Shown: positions 47,643 to 56,328 of the stretch, in pieces
How the letters are laid out: each line of letters opens with the position of its first letter
Position numbering within the stretch: the stretch's first letter is position 1
From: Pseudorhodoplanes sp.
GTDB lineage: Bacteria > Pseudomonadota > Alphaproteobacteria > Rhizobiales > Xanthobacteraceae
Assembly (NCBI GenBank): GCA_032027085.1
Contig: JAVSMS010000001.1
Coordinates: 1,566,332 to 1,630,331 of the forward strand
Direction of reading: 5' to 3'
DNA: 64,000 nt
Program-made: the position numbers and the translations under genes
The notes under the pieces: generated by a model
Database searches by the model: none
What the model was told of the DNA's origin: nothing
Seen by the model: only the letters and a program-made list of their open reading frames with translations

Positions 47643-48612
47643 TGCTTTGCGGCGGCTTGCCGGGTTTCACGCGCAGCACGAGACGGCGGAGGATGTCTCG
47701 TGGCGCGAAACCCACCCGTTGTTCGAGACCAAAGGCGATGACGATGATGATGAGGCCCAGCACCAACATCCAGCGCGGCCACAGGCTCGCCAGCATGTCC
47801 GACAGTCCGGTGAAGATGCTCGCGGAGAACAACGCTGCCAGGAAGGACTGGCCGCCACCAAGCAGCGTGACGATGACGATGCGCTCGCTCATCCCGACCG
47901 AGACGTTAGAGAGCGAAACGAAATGCATGAGACCCACATTGAGCGCGCCGCCGAGCCCCGCGAACGCGGCTGCGATTGCGAAGGACGCGATCTTGTAGAT
48001 GCGCGCATTGTATCCGAGAATGACCGCACGCCGCTCGTTTTGCCGCACCGCCCGCAGCACGCTGCCGAAAGCAGAGCGCCTAATCGCCAACATGACGAGA
48101 TAACCGACGAAGGTAAGCGCGGCGCACAGCCCGTAATAGACCGTGCTATCGCCGAGATTGACCCCAAGGGCCTGCAGGATTCCGGTTCGCCGCGGCACGT
48201 CGAGCAGGCCGTTTTCGCCGCCTGTCACGCCAGAGGCGGAATAGGCGAGGAAGAAGCCAAGATTGCTGAACGCAAGCGTCAGCATCACGAAGTAGATGCC
48301 GCTGCGGCGGATGCTTACGGCGCCGACCGCCACCCCAATCGCCAGCGCCGCGACCGTCGCACCGGCAACAGCGGGGACGAGAGCGTAGCCGGCTTCCTTC
48401 ATCAACAGCGCGGCGACATATGACCCGGCACCGAAGAAGAGCGCTTGCCCGAAGGACAGCAGCCCCGAATAGCCGAAAATCAGCGTACCGCCGAGCACCG
48501 GCAATGCCAGCGTTACGGCTTCGGTGGCCAGGGTGTTGGAGCCCAGCGTCCAGGGCAGGCAGACGAGCAGCGCCGCGGCTACGAGCGGCTCAAGATAAGA
48601 CTGCAGACGCAT
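47629..48612 (-). CDS. ABC importer permease, LivM type
   Basis: The 327-residue inner-membrane protein has about eight to ten helices and the LivM motif FGYSGLLSFGQALFFGAGSYVAALL. The transporter loop around SVLRAVRQNERRAVILGYNARIYKIASFAIAAAFAGLGGAL contacts the ATPases. The ATG at 48612 overlaps the stop of the LivH gene by one base. It works with the LivH permease as a pair. Confidence 0.9.
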   Translation of the reverse strand: MRLQSYLEPLVAAALLVCLPWTLGSNTLATEAVTLALPVLGGTLIFGYSGLLSFGQALFFGAGSYVAALLMKEAGYALVPAVAGATVAALAIGVAVGAVSIRRSGIYFVMLTLAFSNLGFFLAYSASGVTGGENGLLDVPRRTGILQALGVNLGDSTVYYGLCAALTFVGYLVMLAIRRSAFGSVLRAVRQNERRAVILGYNARIYKIASFAIAAAFAGLGGALNVGLMHFVSLSNVSVGMSERIVIVTLLGGGQSFLAALFSASIFTGLSDMLASLWPRWMLVLGLIIIVIAFGLEQRVGFAPRDILRRLVLRVKPGKPPQSSART

Positions 48613-49469
48613 CACACAGCCTTTCCAAACAAGCCGCGCGGACGGATCAGAATGACGGCGGCCATGGCGATATAGAGCATCAGGCTCGCCCCTTCCGGCC
48701 AAGCCGTAGACATCACGCTCTGGATCACGCCAAGGATGAGCGAAGCGACGACGACACCGCTATAGCTACCGAGGCCGCCGATAGTGACGGCGATAAAGGC
48801 GATGCCGAGCGCCTCCGCGCCTATATTCGGATCGACGCCACGCAAAGGCGCAAACATCACGCCAGCGAATCCGGCCAGCGCAATGCCGGTGCAGAACGCC
48901 CCACTGAACACCGTGCTGGTGCTCCGGCCGAGCAGCATCAACATCTCCGGCCGCTCGCTGCCAGCGCGGATGATCGCACCGACGCGTGTACGCTCAAGCA
49001 CGTACCAGAATGTAAGCGTGATCATGATACCCAAGCCGATCACGAAGGCGCGGTAGACCGGAAATGTGAAGCCCGCCACGCTGATGAACCCGGCGAGCGA
49101 CGGCGGCGTGGACACGTTGTGCGGCTGCGGCCCGAACACCCAAATCAGAGCCTCACGGATAACAAGCGCGATGCCGAAAGTGACCAGAATCTGAACAGTG
49201 TGCGAGCGGTCGTAGGTGAAGCGGATCAACGATTTCTCCAGCGCCCATCCGAAAGCCAGAACCATCAGGGGCACCAGAACAATCGCGATCCAGAAGTCAC
49301 CTCCGAGCCGCTCCACGACAAAGGCGAGATAGGCCGACAGCGCGAACATCTCGCCATGGGCGAAGTTCACGAAGCGCAAGAGTCCAAAGATGACGCTCAG
49401 ACCCAGCGCCAGGATGCAGTAGAGCATCCCCAATCCCAGGCCGTTAACGATCTGGAATGCGTAAATCAT
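48612..49469 (-). CDS. ABC importer permease, LivH type
   Basis: The 285-residue permease has the LivH signature LALGLSVIFGLLRFVNFAHGEMFALSAYLAF and the coupling region RTRVGAIIRAGSERPEMLMLLG. It has about eight membrane helices. It lies 17 bases after the substrate-binding protein gene and overlaps LivM. Together the five genes form a complete importer. Confidence 0.92.
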   Translation of the reverse strand: MIYAFQIVNGLGLGMLYCILALGLSVIFGLLRFVNFAHGEMFALSAYLAFVVERLGGDFWIAIVLVPLMVLAFGWALEKSLIRFTYDRSHTVQILVTFGIALVIREALIWVFGPQPHNVSTPPSLAGFISVAGFTFPVYRAFVIGLGIMITLTFWYVLERTRVGAIIRAGSERPEMLMLLGRSTSTVFSGAFCTGIALAGFAGVMFAPLRGVDPNIGAEALGIAFIAVTIGGLGSYSGVVVASLILGVIQSVMSTAWPEGASLMLYIAMAAVILIRPRGLFGKAV

Positions 49470-49486
49470 CGCCGCTCTTCACTATC

Positions 49487-50680
49487 TTAGGCGAACTTGC
49501 AAAGGCTTTCGCTTTGCGCGGGATAGCTCGACGAGGTTTCGACAATGTCCGCCAAATCGTATTGGTTGGCCATGCTCGCCTTCGGCTTGCACTTGAGCAG
49601 GAAGTACGACTTGGTGATCTCGTGGTCGAAGGGACGGATGGTCTCCGGGCCCGTCACGCCGTTGATCGTCTTTCCCTCCATGCGCTGGATGATCTGCGGA
49701 ATGTCAACTTTGTCCGAGGTCATGCCGGCGGCAATCGCCATGGTCATCGCGTAACCGGCCGCAGTATTGTTGTTCGGCGGAGCCTTGGTATGCGAGGCGC
49801 AAGCTGCCACAAAAGCACGGTTCGTCGCATCGTCGCGGGTATGCCAATATTGGGCGCCGACATAAATGCCTTCGAGATTGTCCGGCCCGAGGCTCAGCAA
49901 TTGATCGAGGCCCGCTGACCAGACCATGACAATCTTCATCTTCGATTTCAGGCCGAAGCTGACGGCCTGACGCAGACACGCGGCGCCCTGTGCCGAGAAG
50001 TTGTGAAGCACAAGCACATCCGGATTGGCTGCAGCCGCGTTCACCAAATAGCCTGAAAATTCCTTTTCGGTCAGTGAGTGATAGCTGTTACCGACCAACT
50101 CTGCGCCGCCGGCTTTGAGTACACGCTCGGTGTTCCTGAGGAGCGCGTCGCCAAAAACATATTTCGGCGTGATCGCATACCAACGTTTTGCGTTGGGAAT
50201 CAGTTTCATGAGCGGCTTAATGGTACCGTCAACGGCGCCGCGAGTCGGAACGGCCCAACGGAACATGGACTTGGTGCAATCCTTGCCGGTGATCTCGTCA
50301 GCGCCTGCCGATGTGACATAGATGGCGCCGATATTGCGGGCTTCCTTCCCGAGCGCGAGCGCCTCGGATGACAGGTTGGCACCGACGAACAGCCTCGCTC
50401 CCGAACTTGAGGCTGCTTCCTGCATCTTTCGGACGGCGACCGACGGATTGCTCTCGGAGTCGACGCGAATGTATTCGAAATTCAAGTTGCGCTGCTTGCG
50501 CAGCTGCTCGATAGCAACCTTACAGCCAATTTCTGTGTCCGGGCCGAGTTCCGCCAGCGCGCCGGAGAAGGGAGTTATGTGAGCGAAAGGGATTTTTTGA
50601 GATTGCGCCCGAACGATTGTCGGCATGGCAGCGACATATGCAGTTCCCGCTAACCCCTTGATAAAGCTCCGCCGTTTCAT
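49487..50680 (-). CDS. Periplasmic substrate-binding protein, LivK type, with Tat-like signal
   Basis: The 397-residue protein begins with a twin-arginine-like signal (KRRSFIKGLAG, cleavage near VRAQ). It has the two-lobed LivK fold (IPFAHITPFSGALAELGPDTEIGCKVAIEQL). It captures the substrate outside the inner membrane for the LivHMGF importer. Homologues bind amino acids, short amides or aromatic acids, so the ligand cannot be read from sequence. It is the first gene of the leftward operon, divergent from the amidase. Confidence 0.9.
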   Translation of the reverse strand: MKRRSFIKGLAGTAYVAAMPTIVRAQSQKIPFAHITPFSGALAELGPDTEIGCKVAIEQLRKQRNLNFEYIRVDSESNPSVAVRKMQEAASSSGARLFVGANLSSEALALGKEARNIGAIYVTSAGADEITGKDCTKSMFRWAVPTRGAVDGTIKPLMKLIPNAKRWYAITPKYVFGDALLRNTERVLKAGGAELVGNSYHSLTEKEFSGYLVNAAAANPDVLVLHNFSAQGAACLRQAVSFGLKSKMKIVMVWSAGLDQLLSLGPDNLEGIYVGAQYWHTRDDATNRAFVAACASHTKAPPNNNTAAGYAMTMAIAAGMTSDKVDIPQIIQRMEGKTINGVTGPETIRPFDHEITKSYFLLKCKPKASMANQYDLADIVETSSSYPAQSESLCKFA

Positions 50681-50737
50681 CTGCGATCTCCCTGTTGCAC
50701 GGCCACGATCCTTGTTCTATCAGATCGAATGACATAC

Positions 50738-50751
50738 TGTTCGTCAGAACA
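50738..50751. promoter_or_regulatory. Dyad in the divergent promoter, candidate IclR operator
   Basis: The sequence TGTTC-GTCA-GAACA is a perfect 5-base inverted repeat midway between the divergent substrate-binding protein (start 50680) and amidase (start 50804). A second TGTTC half lies at about 50713. An IclR-family gene in the same cluster is the likely binder. The site is proposed only from symmetry and position. Confidence 0.35.
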
Positions 50752-50803
50752 CGGCTGTTGTCAAGCGAACGGCTTGAAGACGCCTTTGTTGGAGAGGCCA
50801 GGT

Positions 50804-52063
50804 ATGGGATTGAAAACGGTATGTGAACCTTTGCCCCGCCTGCATGCGGCTCTGTCTCAAATTCGCGAAACGGATCACACGATCAAGGCGTGGGAGACGA
50901 TCGACGAGAAGAATGCCTTGCGGCGCGCAGCAACATTGCCTGCAACTTCCCGCTACAAAGCTGCGTCGAAATTGCGGGGCCTCATTGTCGGCATCAAGGA
51001 TGTGATCGATGTCGCCGGGATGCCTACCAAGGCAGGGAGCGCCGCACGAGCTAAAGCAAAACTTGCTGATGCAGACGCGACCGTGGTGAAGCGACTGAAC
51101 GAAGCGGGCGCAATCATTCTCGGCAAAACCAAGACAACCGAATTCGCCTATACCGATCCAACCGACACAGCCAATCCGGCCAATCCGCGTCATACGCCAG
51201 GTGGATCAAGCAGCGGTTCGGCTGCAGCGGTGGCGGCCGGAATGGCTGATCTGGCGCTTGGCACGCAAACAGTCGGCTCGGTCTGTCGTCCGGCAGCCTA
51301 TTGCGGTGTCGCGGCGTTCAAGCCCTCGACCGGCTCGACCCCATGCCATGGTGTCGTGCCCCTGGCGCGCACGTTCGACACGGTGGGCTTTCTCGCCAGA
51401 GACATGCGCCTCGCCGTTGAGGCATTTGCCTGTTGCGCGGGCGGCGCACCCTTGGAGTTCAAAACGGTATCGATATCTTGGCCTGCGCTACGCATCGGTC
51501 TTGTCGCAGACCCATTCTATCTCGACTGCGCCCCCGACATCGCGGCGGCGCTGGAGACGGGACGCCATACACTGGAACGCCTGGGCGCGACGGTCATCGA
51601 CATCAAAGCGCATGTTGATTACGAGGCAATGCGCGAGCAGCATCGTGTAATGATGTTTCGTGAGGCGGCTCTCGCGCATGGCCACCTGCTCGAACAGCCC
51701 GAATTGCTCGGTCCCAACTGGCGCGCAGCACTGGAGCGCGGCGCGGCCTTGTTGGAATCCGACTATTGGGAGGCCCGCGACAATCTTGCGGAAGCCAAGG
51801 TTAGGCTCGCCGCCGCGTGCGCGCAGGTGGATGTTCTGCTGCTGCCGCCGACGCGGACCACAGCACCGGAGGGCCTCCACTCAACCGGAGATGCTGGCTT
51901 TATCCTACCCTGGACCGTGGTCGGCGGACCGCTCGCGGTTTTGCCGGTCGGCACGACGCGCAACGGCCTGCCAACCGCCGTCATGATCGCAGGCAAACCG
52001 TGGACCGACCTCGCAACCGGCCTCCTCGCCGCCAGCCTCCAAGCCGAGCTGGGCCACCAATGA
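50804..52063 (+). CDS. Amidase-signature hydrolase
   Basis: The 419-residue enzyme has the Ser-cisSer-Lys triad of the amidase family: Lys65 in GIKDVIDV, the Ser-rich loop GGSSSGSAA near 133-141, and nucleophile Ser159 in TQTVGSVCRPA. It hydrolyses an amide to acid plus ammonia in the cytoplasm; the substrate is unknown. The ATG at 50804 follows GGAGAGG with six bases of spacing; an in-frame start at 50729 lies in the promoter region. Its stop overlaps the next start (ATGA). Confidence 0.9.
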   Translation: MGLKTVCEPLPRLHAALSQIRETDHTIKAWETIDEKNALRRAATLPATSRYKAASKLRGLIVGIKDVIDVAGMPTKAGSAARAKAKLADADATVVKRLNEAGAIILGKTKTTEFAYTDPTDTANPANPRHTPGGSSSGSAAAVAAGMADLALGTQTVGSVCRPAAYCGVAAFKPSTGSTPCHGVVPLARTFDTVGFLARDMRLAVEAFACCAGGAPLEFKTVSISWPALRIGLVADPFYLDCAPDIAAALETGRHTLERLGATVIDIKAHVDYEAMREQHRVMMFREAALAHGHLLEQPELLGPNWRAALERGAALLESDYWEARDNLAEAKVRLAAACAQVDVLLLPPTRTTAPEGLHSTGDAGFILPWTVVGGPLAVLPVGTTRNGLPTAVMIAGKPWTDLATGLLAASLQAELGHQ

Positions 52064-53025
52064 GTTCAACCAAGCAATCCGCTTCAACAAAGCAATCCGT
52101 GAATGACTGTGAGGATATCATGACTTGGGCGCGAGACGTCTGGCCGCCTTATCCTCGGCCGCCAAAGTCGCAATTGCCGGTTATCGAATGGCCCAACGAC
52201 GCGCGCGTCGCATTCTGGGTCGCGCCGAACATCGAGTTCTACGAGGTCAATCCACCTCCGAATCCGGTCCGGCCGCCCTGGCCGCGGCCACTGCCGGACG
52301 TGCTGAACACCTCGTGGCGCGACTACGGCAACCGCGTGGGCGTCTGGCGCTGCCTGGAGCTGTTCGACCAATACGGGATCGTCGGCTCCGTTTCCCTGAA
52401 CTCGGCCATGTGCGCGCATCTCCCCGAGGTAGTCGGCGCCTTTTGCGACCGGGGCTGGGAGCTGTTCAGCCACGGCATCTACAACACGCGCTATCTCTAT
52501 GGTCTGAGTCCCGAAGAGGAGATCGCGACCTTGCGCGAATCCTGCGAGGAGATCGAGGCGTTCTGCGGACGGAAGGTGCGCGGCTTCCTGGCGCCAGCGC
52601 TGACCTATAACGAAAGCACCTTCGACAGCCTTGCCAAGATCGGCCTGAGCTACACACTTGATCTCTTCCACGAGGATGTGCCCCTGCCCCTCAACGGCGA
52701 ATACAAGGGCATGGTCAGCGTTCCCTACCAGGTGGAACTCAACGACTTTCATGCGCTCGTCGCCTCGGGCATGGCGGCCGAGCTTTATCTTCAGAGGTTC
52801 AAGGATCAGTTCGACCAACTCTATGAGGAAGGCGCCGAATCCGGCACAGTCGTCGGCCTGCCGCTGCATCCCTACGTGATCGGAATGCCGCAATATATCT
52901 GGGTATTGGAGGCGATCCTCGCGCATGTGCGCGCGCATGACGGCGTGTGGGTCACCACCGCGGCCGACATTTCCGACCATTACGTGACGCACGTTCTCAA
53001 AAGAGCGCCTAGCGGAGATTTGTAA
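52060..53025 (+). CDS. NodB-fold polysaccharide deacetylase/PuuE-like hydrolase
   Basis: The 321-residue protein has the NodB fold in the variant seen in PuuE-type allantoinases and cyclic-amide hydrolases: WVAPNIEFYEVN at the start, GWELFSHGIYNTRYLYG with the metal His, and GFLAPALTYNESTFD. It is therefore a candidate for opening or deacylating an amide ring and need not act on polysaccharide. It overlaps the amidase gene by four bases. The second, related gene follows immediately. A start at 52120 is possible. Confidence 0.82.
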   Translation: MSSTKQSASTKQSVNDCEDIMTWARDVWPPYPRPPKSQLPVIEWPNDARVAFWVAPNIEFYEVNPPPNPVRPPWPRPLPDVLNTSWRDYGNRVGVWRCLELFDQYGIVGSVSLNSAMCAHLPEVVGAFCDRGWELFSHGIYNTRYLYGLSPEEEIATLRESCEEIEAFCGRKVRGFLAPALTYNESTFDSLAKIGLSYTLDLFHEDVPLPLNGEYKGMVSVPYQVELNDFHALVASGMAAELYLQRFKDQFDQLYEEGAESGTVVGLPLHPYVIGMPQYIWVLEAILAHVRAHDGVWVTTAADISDHYVTHVLKRAPSGDL

Positions 53026-53937
53026 ATGCTGAATCAGGCAACCAGCCGCTGTCGCGGGCTCGACCACGACCTGTTTCCGTTCCGCACGATCCGCGACGCC
53101 ATTCCTTTCCGGCTGCCGGGCGATGCTCGAATCGCGCTCAACCTGATCGTGGTGCTGCAACGCTTCCATATCGACGCGAAGCCGCCATTCCCGATACCGG
53201 GCATGATCGACCGTCCCTATCCTGATGTCGGAAATGCCACACAACGCGAAGTCGGCCTTCGTAGCGGATTCTGGCGGATTCGCGACGCCATCGGGCGGCT
53301 CGGGATCAGCGCCACCTTCGTCGTCGAGCAAGATGCACTCGCTTTGCTCGAAGGCGACCTGGACATTCTGCGCGACGGCCGCCACGATGTCGTCGCGGGC
53401 GGCAAGCATGCGGCCAAACTGCATACCGCGGCGATGCCGGTCGACGAAGAACGCGAGCTAATCCGCGACTGCCGCGACACACTCGCGCGAACGCTTGCGC
53501 GGCCGATCAGGGGCTGGCGCTCGCCATCCTGTGCCCAATCGCCCGCAACGCTCGACCTCCTCGCCGAGGAGGGCTTCGCTTATTGCGGCGACTACAACAA
53601 TGACGACCGCCCATATGTCATGACCTCGAAATCGGCACAGCTGGTCGCGATGCCGATGCATCACTTTTCCAGCGACCTGCACAATTTGATCGTGATGAAG
53701 CAGCCGACCGAAATGTTCTTCAATTCCATAAAGCAGGGTGCGCAGTGGATTCTTGGGCGAAGAGAGGAGCCTGCCCTCTTGCTACCGTTGGTGATACACC
53801 CTTGGATTACCGGGACTCCGCACCGCTTTCAGCAATTTAACCTGTTCTTAGCGGACTTGGTTAAGCTAGACGGCCTTGTTCCCATAAACTGCGGCCGCTT
53901 GGCAGGGTCGTTTGCTGAGACCCGCCCCAGAACGTGA
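53026..53937 (+). CDS. Second NodB-fold hydrolase-like protein, metal site altered
   Basis: The 303-residue protein is a diverged paralogue of the preceding gene (ALNLIVVLQRFHIDA, then GWRSPSCAQSPATLDLLAEEGFAYCGDYNNDDRPY). Where the first has SHG with the metal-binding His, this one has AGG (VVAGGKH), so its metal site looks incomplete. It may be an inactive partner subunit or use other ligands. Its ATG directly abuts the TAA of the first gene, so equal expression is likely. Confidence 0.78.
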   Translation: MLNQATSRCRGLDHDLFPFRTIRDAIPFRLPGDARIALNLIVVLQRFHIDAKPPFPIPGMIDRPYPDVGNATQREVGLRSGFWRIRDAIGRLGISATFVVEQDALALLEGDLDILRDGRHDVVAGGKHAAKLHTAAMPVDEERELIRDCRDTLARTLARPIRGWRSPSCAQSPATLDLLAEEGFAYCGDYNNDDRPYVMTSKSAQLVAMPMHHFSSDLHNLIVMKQPTEMFFNSIKQGAQWILGRREEPALLLPLVIHPWITGTPHRFQQFNLFLADLVKLDGLVPINCGRLAGSFAETRPRT

Positions 53938-53995
53938 TTGAATGTATTGTGTATCTTTTAGTCACGGATTGTCTTTTTATCGGCCGGAGCGTTGA

Positions 53996-54691
53996 ATGCC
54001 CAGAAAAGCAAAGTCGGAAGGGATTGTCACTGAATTGCCGGGAGTGGCCGCCGTCAGCCGGGCACTGAGCATCCTGAGTGCGTTCCAACAGGGCGATCAG
54101 AAGTTAACGCTTGCCGAAATTGCGCGCCGCGTCGGCATGTACAAAAGCACGATCTCACGCTTGACGGAGTCGCTCGAAGCCTATGGCATGCTTGTGCGCG
54201 AGGAGGATGCAACTTACCGACTTGGAACCGAGCTAATTCGATTGGGATCCATCGCACGAAACTCCGTTAGCAGATATCCAGAAATTCATGCGACTCTCCA
54301 TCAATTGATGGAAGCTACAGGTGAGAGCGCGACCTATTATGTTCGCCGTGATAGATTTCGTTTGGCGCTCTTTCGCGTCGACTCCCCGCGGACGATCAGA
54401 GATCACATACGAGTGGGCGATTTGTTGCCATTGGATCGCGGGGCTGCGGGGCGAGTACTGCTATCTGACGGAAGCAAAGGATCAAATGCTTTCCGTACAA
54501 TCGTCTCGCTGGGCGAACGAGACCCGGAAGTGGCAGCTATTGCCGGCCCTGTGTTTGCGCGCGATCAAGTGGTCGCCGCTCTGTCAGTTTCAGGTCCAAT
54601 CGGACGCTTCACAAAGTCATCCATCAAGAAAATGTCGTCAATTGTCGAAGAGAAGTGCCAATATTTATCCTCTCTTCTAGTCCTCGACTAA
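53996..54691 (+). CDS. IclR-family transcriptional regulator
   Basis: The 231-residue protein has an N-terminal winged helix (LTLAEIARRVGMYKSTISRLTESLEAYGMLVREE, about residues 35-70) and a C-terminal effector domain (about 95-230). IclR proteins usually sense a small acid or aromatic compound and control adjacent catabolic genes. It follows the amidase/deacetylase operon in the same direction after 58 bases, so it is the likely regulator of both divergent operons. Its codon use is more AT-rich than the genes to its left. Confidence 0.88.
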   Translation: MPRKAKSEGIVTELPGVAAVSRALSILSAFQQGDQKLTLAEIARRVGMYKSTISRLTESLEAYGMLVREEDATYRLGTELIRLGSIARNSVSRYPEIHATLHQLMEATGESATYYVRRDRFRLALFRVDSPRTIRDHIRVGDLLPLDRGAAGRVLLSDGSKGSNAFRTIVSLGERDPEVAAIAGPVFARDQVVAALSVSGPIGRFTKSSIKKMSSIVEEKCQYLSSLLVLD

Positions 54692-54738
54692 GGCTATCGC
54701 CGTTATGGAGAAGCGAAGAGCGATGGTACGCGACGCAT

Positions 54739-55611
54739 TTACGACACTCGCAACGGCAGGATCGGCTCATATACTCCAGCTTTGAACACAAGCACGCGGA
54801 ACGAATAAAACCCCGCAAGCACGCCACATGCCGCAATTACAAAAATGGGCAATGTACTGCTACCCAGCCAAAGGATGCTGATCGGCAATACGATCCCAAT
54901 TCCGACTGTTACGCTGTAGAACCATGCGGCGTAGCGTGTCCTTGTCAGAAGCTCAGCCGAGAGCCTGCTCCCCGGTGAAATGAAATATGCCGTATGCACG
55001 ATGCTGAGCAGCATTAGCCCCACGCCACCTACGGCTATCAGCGCTAAATTTTTGAGGTTAAGCATTGCCTCCGGCGTCATCCAAGACGACTGCAAGGCCA
55101 AACTAAGAACGAGGCCGCTCGTTAGGCCGTAGATCAGGCCTGCGAATGGCATTATGGACGCGTTCCACAACGCAATCGCCGGCGAGTCCGCCATGGCAAA
55201 GCCCTGATAGAGCATGACCACGAGGGCAGCTAAAGCTGCGATCACTGCCAAACCAACGCCATATGGAAGAACTCTCCCCATCATCAGATCCACAGTGTGC
55301 AGGGTGCCTGCGCCGCAGAACACCACTATGGCCATGAGGCCGCGACTCACCCAGGAACGATCCGGGCGCAGTATGGCCCGCCACGACCTGCCGGGGACGC
55401 CCATGTGCGTAAGATGAAATAGAGACTTCCCAATGCCGGTAACCAGTAGTCCGAGAATTAGGCCGGGGATAAACTCGTAAAACATGGCCACGACGAATAA
55501 ACCAGCGCCCAGTTCGCCGCAGAAGAAGGCACTTGCCATCGACACGTCCCAGTGACGTTGAAATCGATATCCGAGGCGAAAGCTGTCGCCAGCCATCTCA
55601 AAACCACTCAT
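54739..55611 (-). CDS. NrfD/PsrC-family membrane subunit
   Basis: The 290-residue integral membrane protein has about eight helices and belongs to the NrfD/PsrC/SoeC family, which passes electrons between quinone and an iron-sulphur partner. Features include FFCGELGAGLFVVAMFYEF, HLTHMGVPGRSWRAILRPDRSWVSRG and LALWNASIMPFAGLIYG. It is the last gene of a three-gene complex with the ferredoxin-like and molybdenum subunits. The cluster points away from the IclR gene and is visibly AT-richer than the operons to its left. Confidence 0.86.
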   Translation of the reverse strand: MSGFEMAGDSFRLGYRFQRHWDVSMASAFFCGELGAGLFVVAMFYEFIPGLILGLLVTGIGKSLFHLTHMGVPGRSWRAILRPDRSWVSRGLMAIVVFCGAGTLHTVDLMMGRVLPYGVGLAVIAALAALVVMLYQGFAMADSPAIALWNASIMPFAGLIYGLTSGLVLSLALQSSWMTPEAMLNLKNLALIAVGGVGLMLLSIVHTAYFISPGSRLSAELLTRTRYAAWFYSVTVGIGIVLPISILWLGSSTLPIFVIAACGVLAGFYSFRVLVFKAGVYEPILPLRVS

Positions 55612-55648
55612 TCAGACGACTCCGTACGATCTCGGTTACCTGCTTTGG

Positions 55649-56263
55649 CTAATCTACGTAAAAGACTTTTGGACGTGTGTTCTTCTCCGGCAACGGCGGT
55701 GTACCATTGCGCTGACGGAGTACTTTGTTTGGCGCGCTATCTGGATCGTCGAGATCGCCAAAAATGCGAGCTTCGGTCGGACATGCCCCGACACAGGCCG
55801 GCAACAGGCCGTTATCAATACGTCGACTACAGAAGTCGCATTTGCTCACTGTCCCGGCCAACCAGCGCTCCGTTCGAGGCTCTTCAAAACTCGCCAATTC
55901 TCCCTCACCGAAGTAACTGCGCTCCAGCTTCTCTTTCGAGAATTGAGTGCGATTGTCGTAAGGACAAGCCACGGCGCAGGCAGAGCATCCAATGCACTTT
56001 TCCTGATCAACCATGACGATCCCGTCATCCCGGGTGTAGGTGGCGCCGCTGGGGCACGCCCTCTCACACGGTGCGTCCTCACAATGATTACATAGGCTTG
56101 GGATATAGACGCGCTTCACGTTTGGAAACGAACCAATCTCTGCGACGAAAGTGCGCGTAAAGAAGGTATCTTCAGGCAGCATATTCTCTGTCTTGCATGC
56201 AACGACGCAGGCGTTGCATCCGATACAGCGCTTCAAATCGAATACCATTCCCCATCTTGGCAT
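55649..56263 (-). CDS. Four-cluster ferredoxin-like subunit of a molybdenum oxidoreductase
   Basis: The 204-residue protein has four cysteine groups for [4Fe-4S] clusters: CIGCNACVVAC, CNHCEDAPCERAC, CIGCSACAVAC, and CDFCSRR...CVGAC. This is the DmsB/PsrB/SoeB plan. It carries electrons between the molybdenum subunit and the NrfD-like membrane subunit. It has no signal peptide, which agrees with a complex that could face the cytoplasm or be carried out with a partner. It starts 65 bases after the catalytic gene. Confidence 0.92.
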   Translation of the reverse strand: MPRWGMVFDLKRCIGCNACVVACKTENMLPEDTFFTRTFVAEIGSFPNVKRVYIPSLCNHCEDAPCERACPSGATYTRDDGIVMVDQEKCIGCSACAVACPYDNRTQFSKEKLERSYFGEGELASFEEPRTERWLAGTVSKCDFCSRRIDNGLLPACVGACPTEARIFGDLDDPDSAPNKVLRQRNGTPPLPEKNTRPKVFYVD

Positions 56264-56328
56264 AGCTGCTTATTGTCCTCTTCTGCTGCCTTCCACAAGC
56301 CATCCAGTTCGCCCGTGCAACCAGGGGA

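Noticed and set aside
52084-53424. 446-codon frame opposite the NodB-fold genes
   Set aside because: It spans two recognised plus-strand genes and shows no domain.
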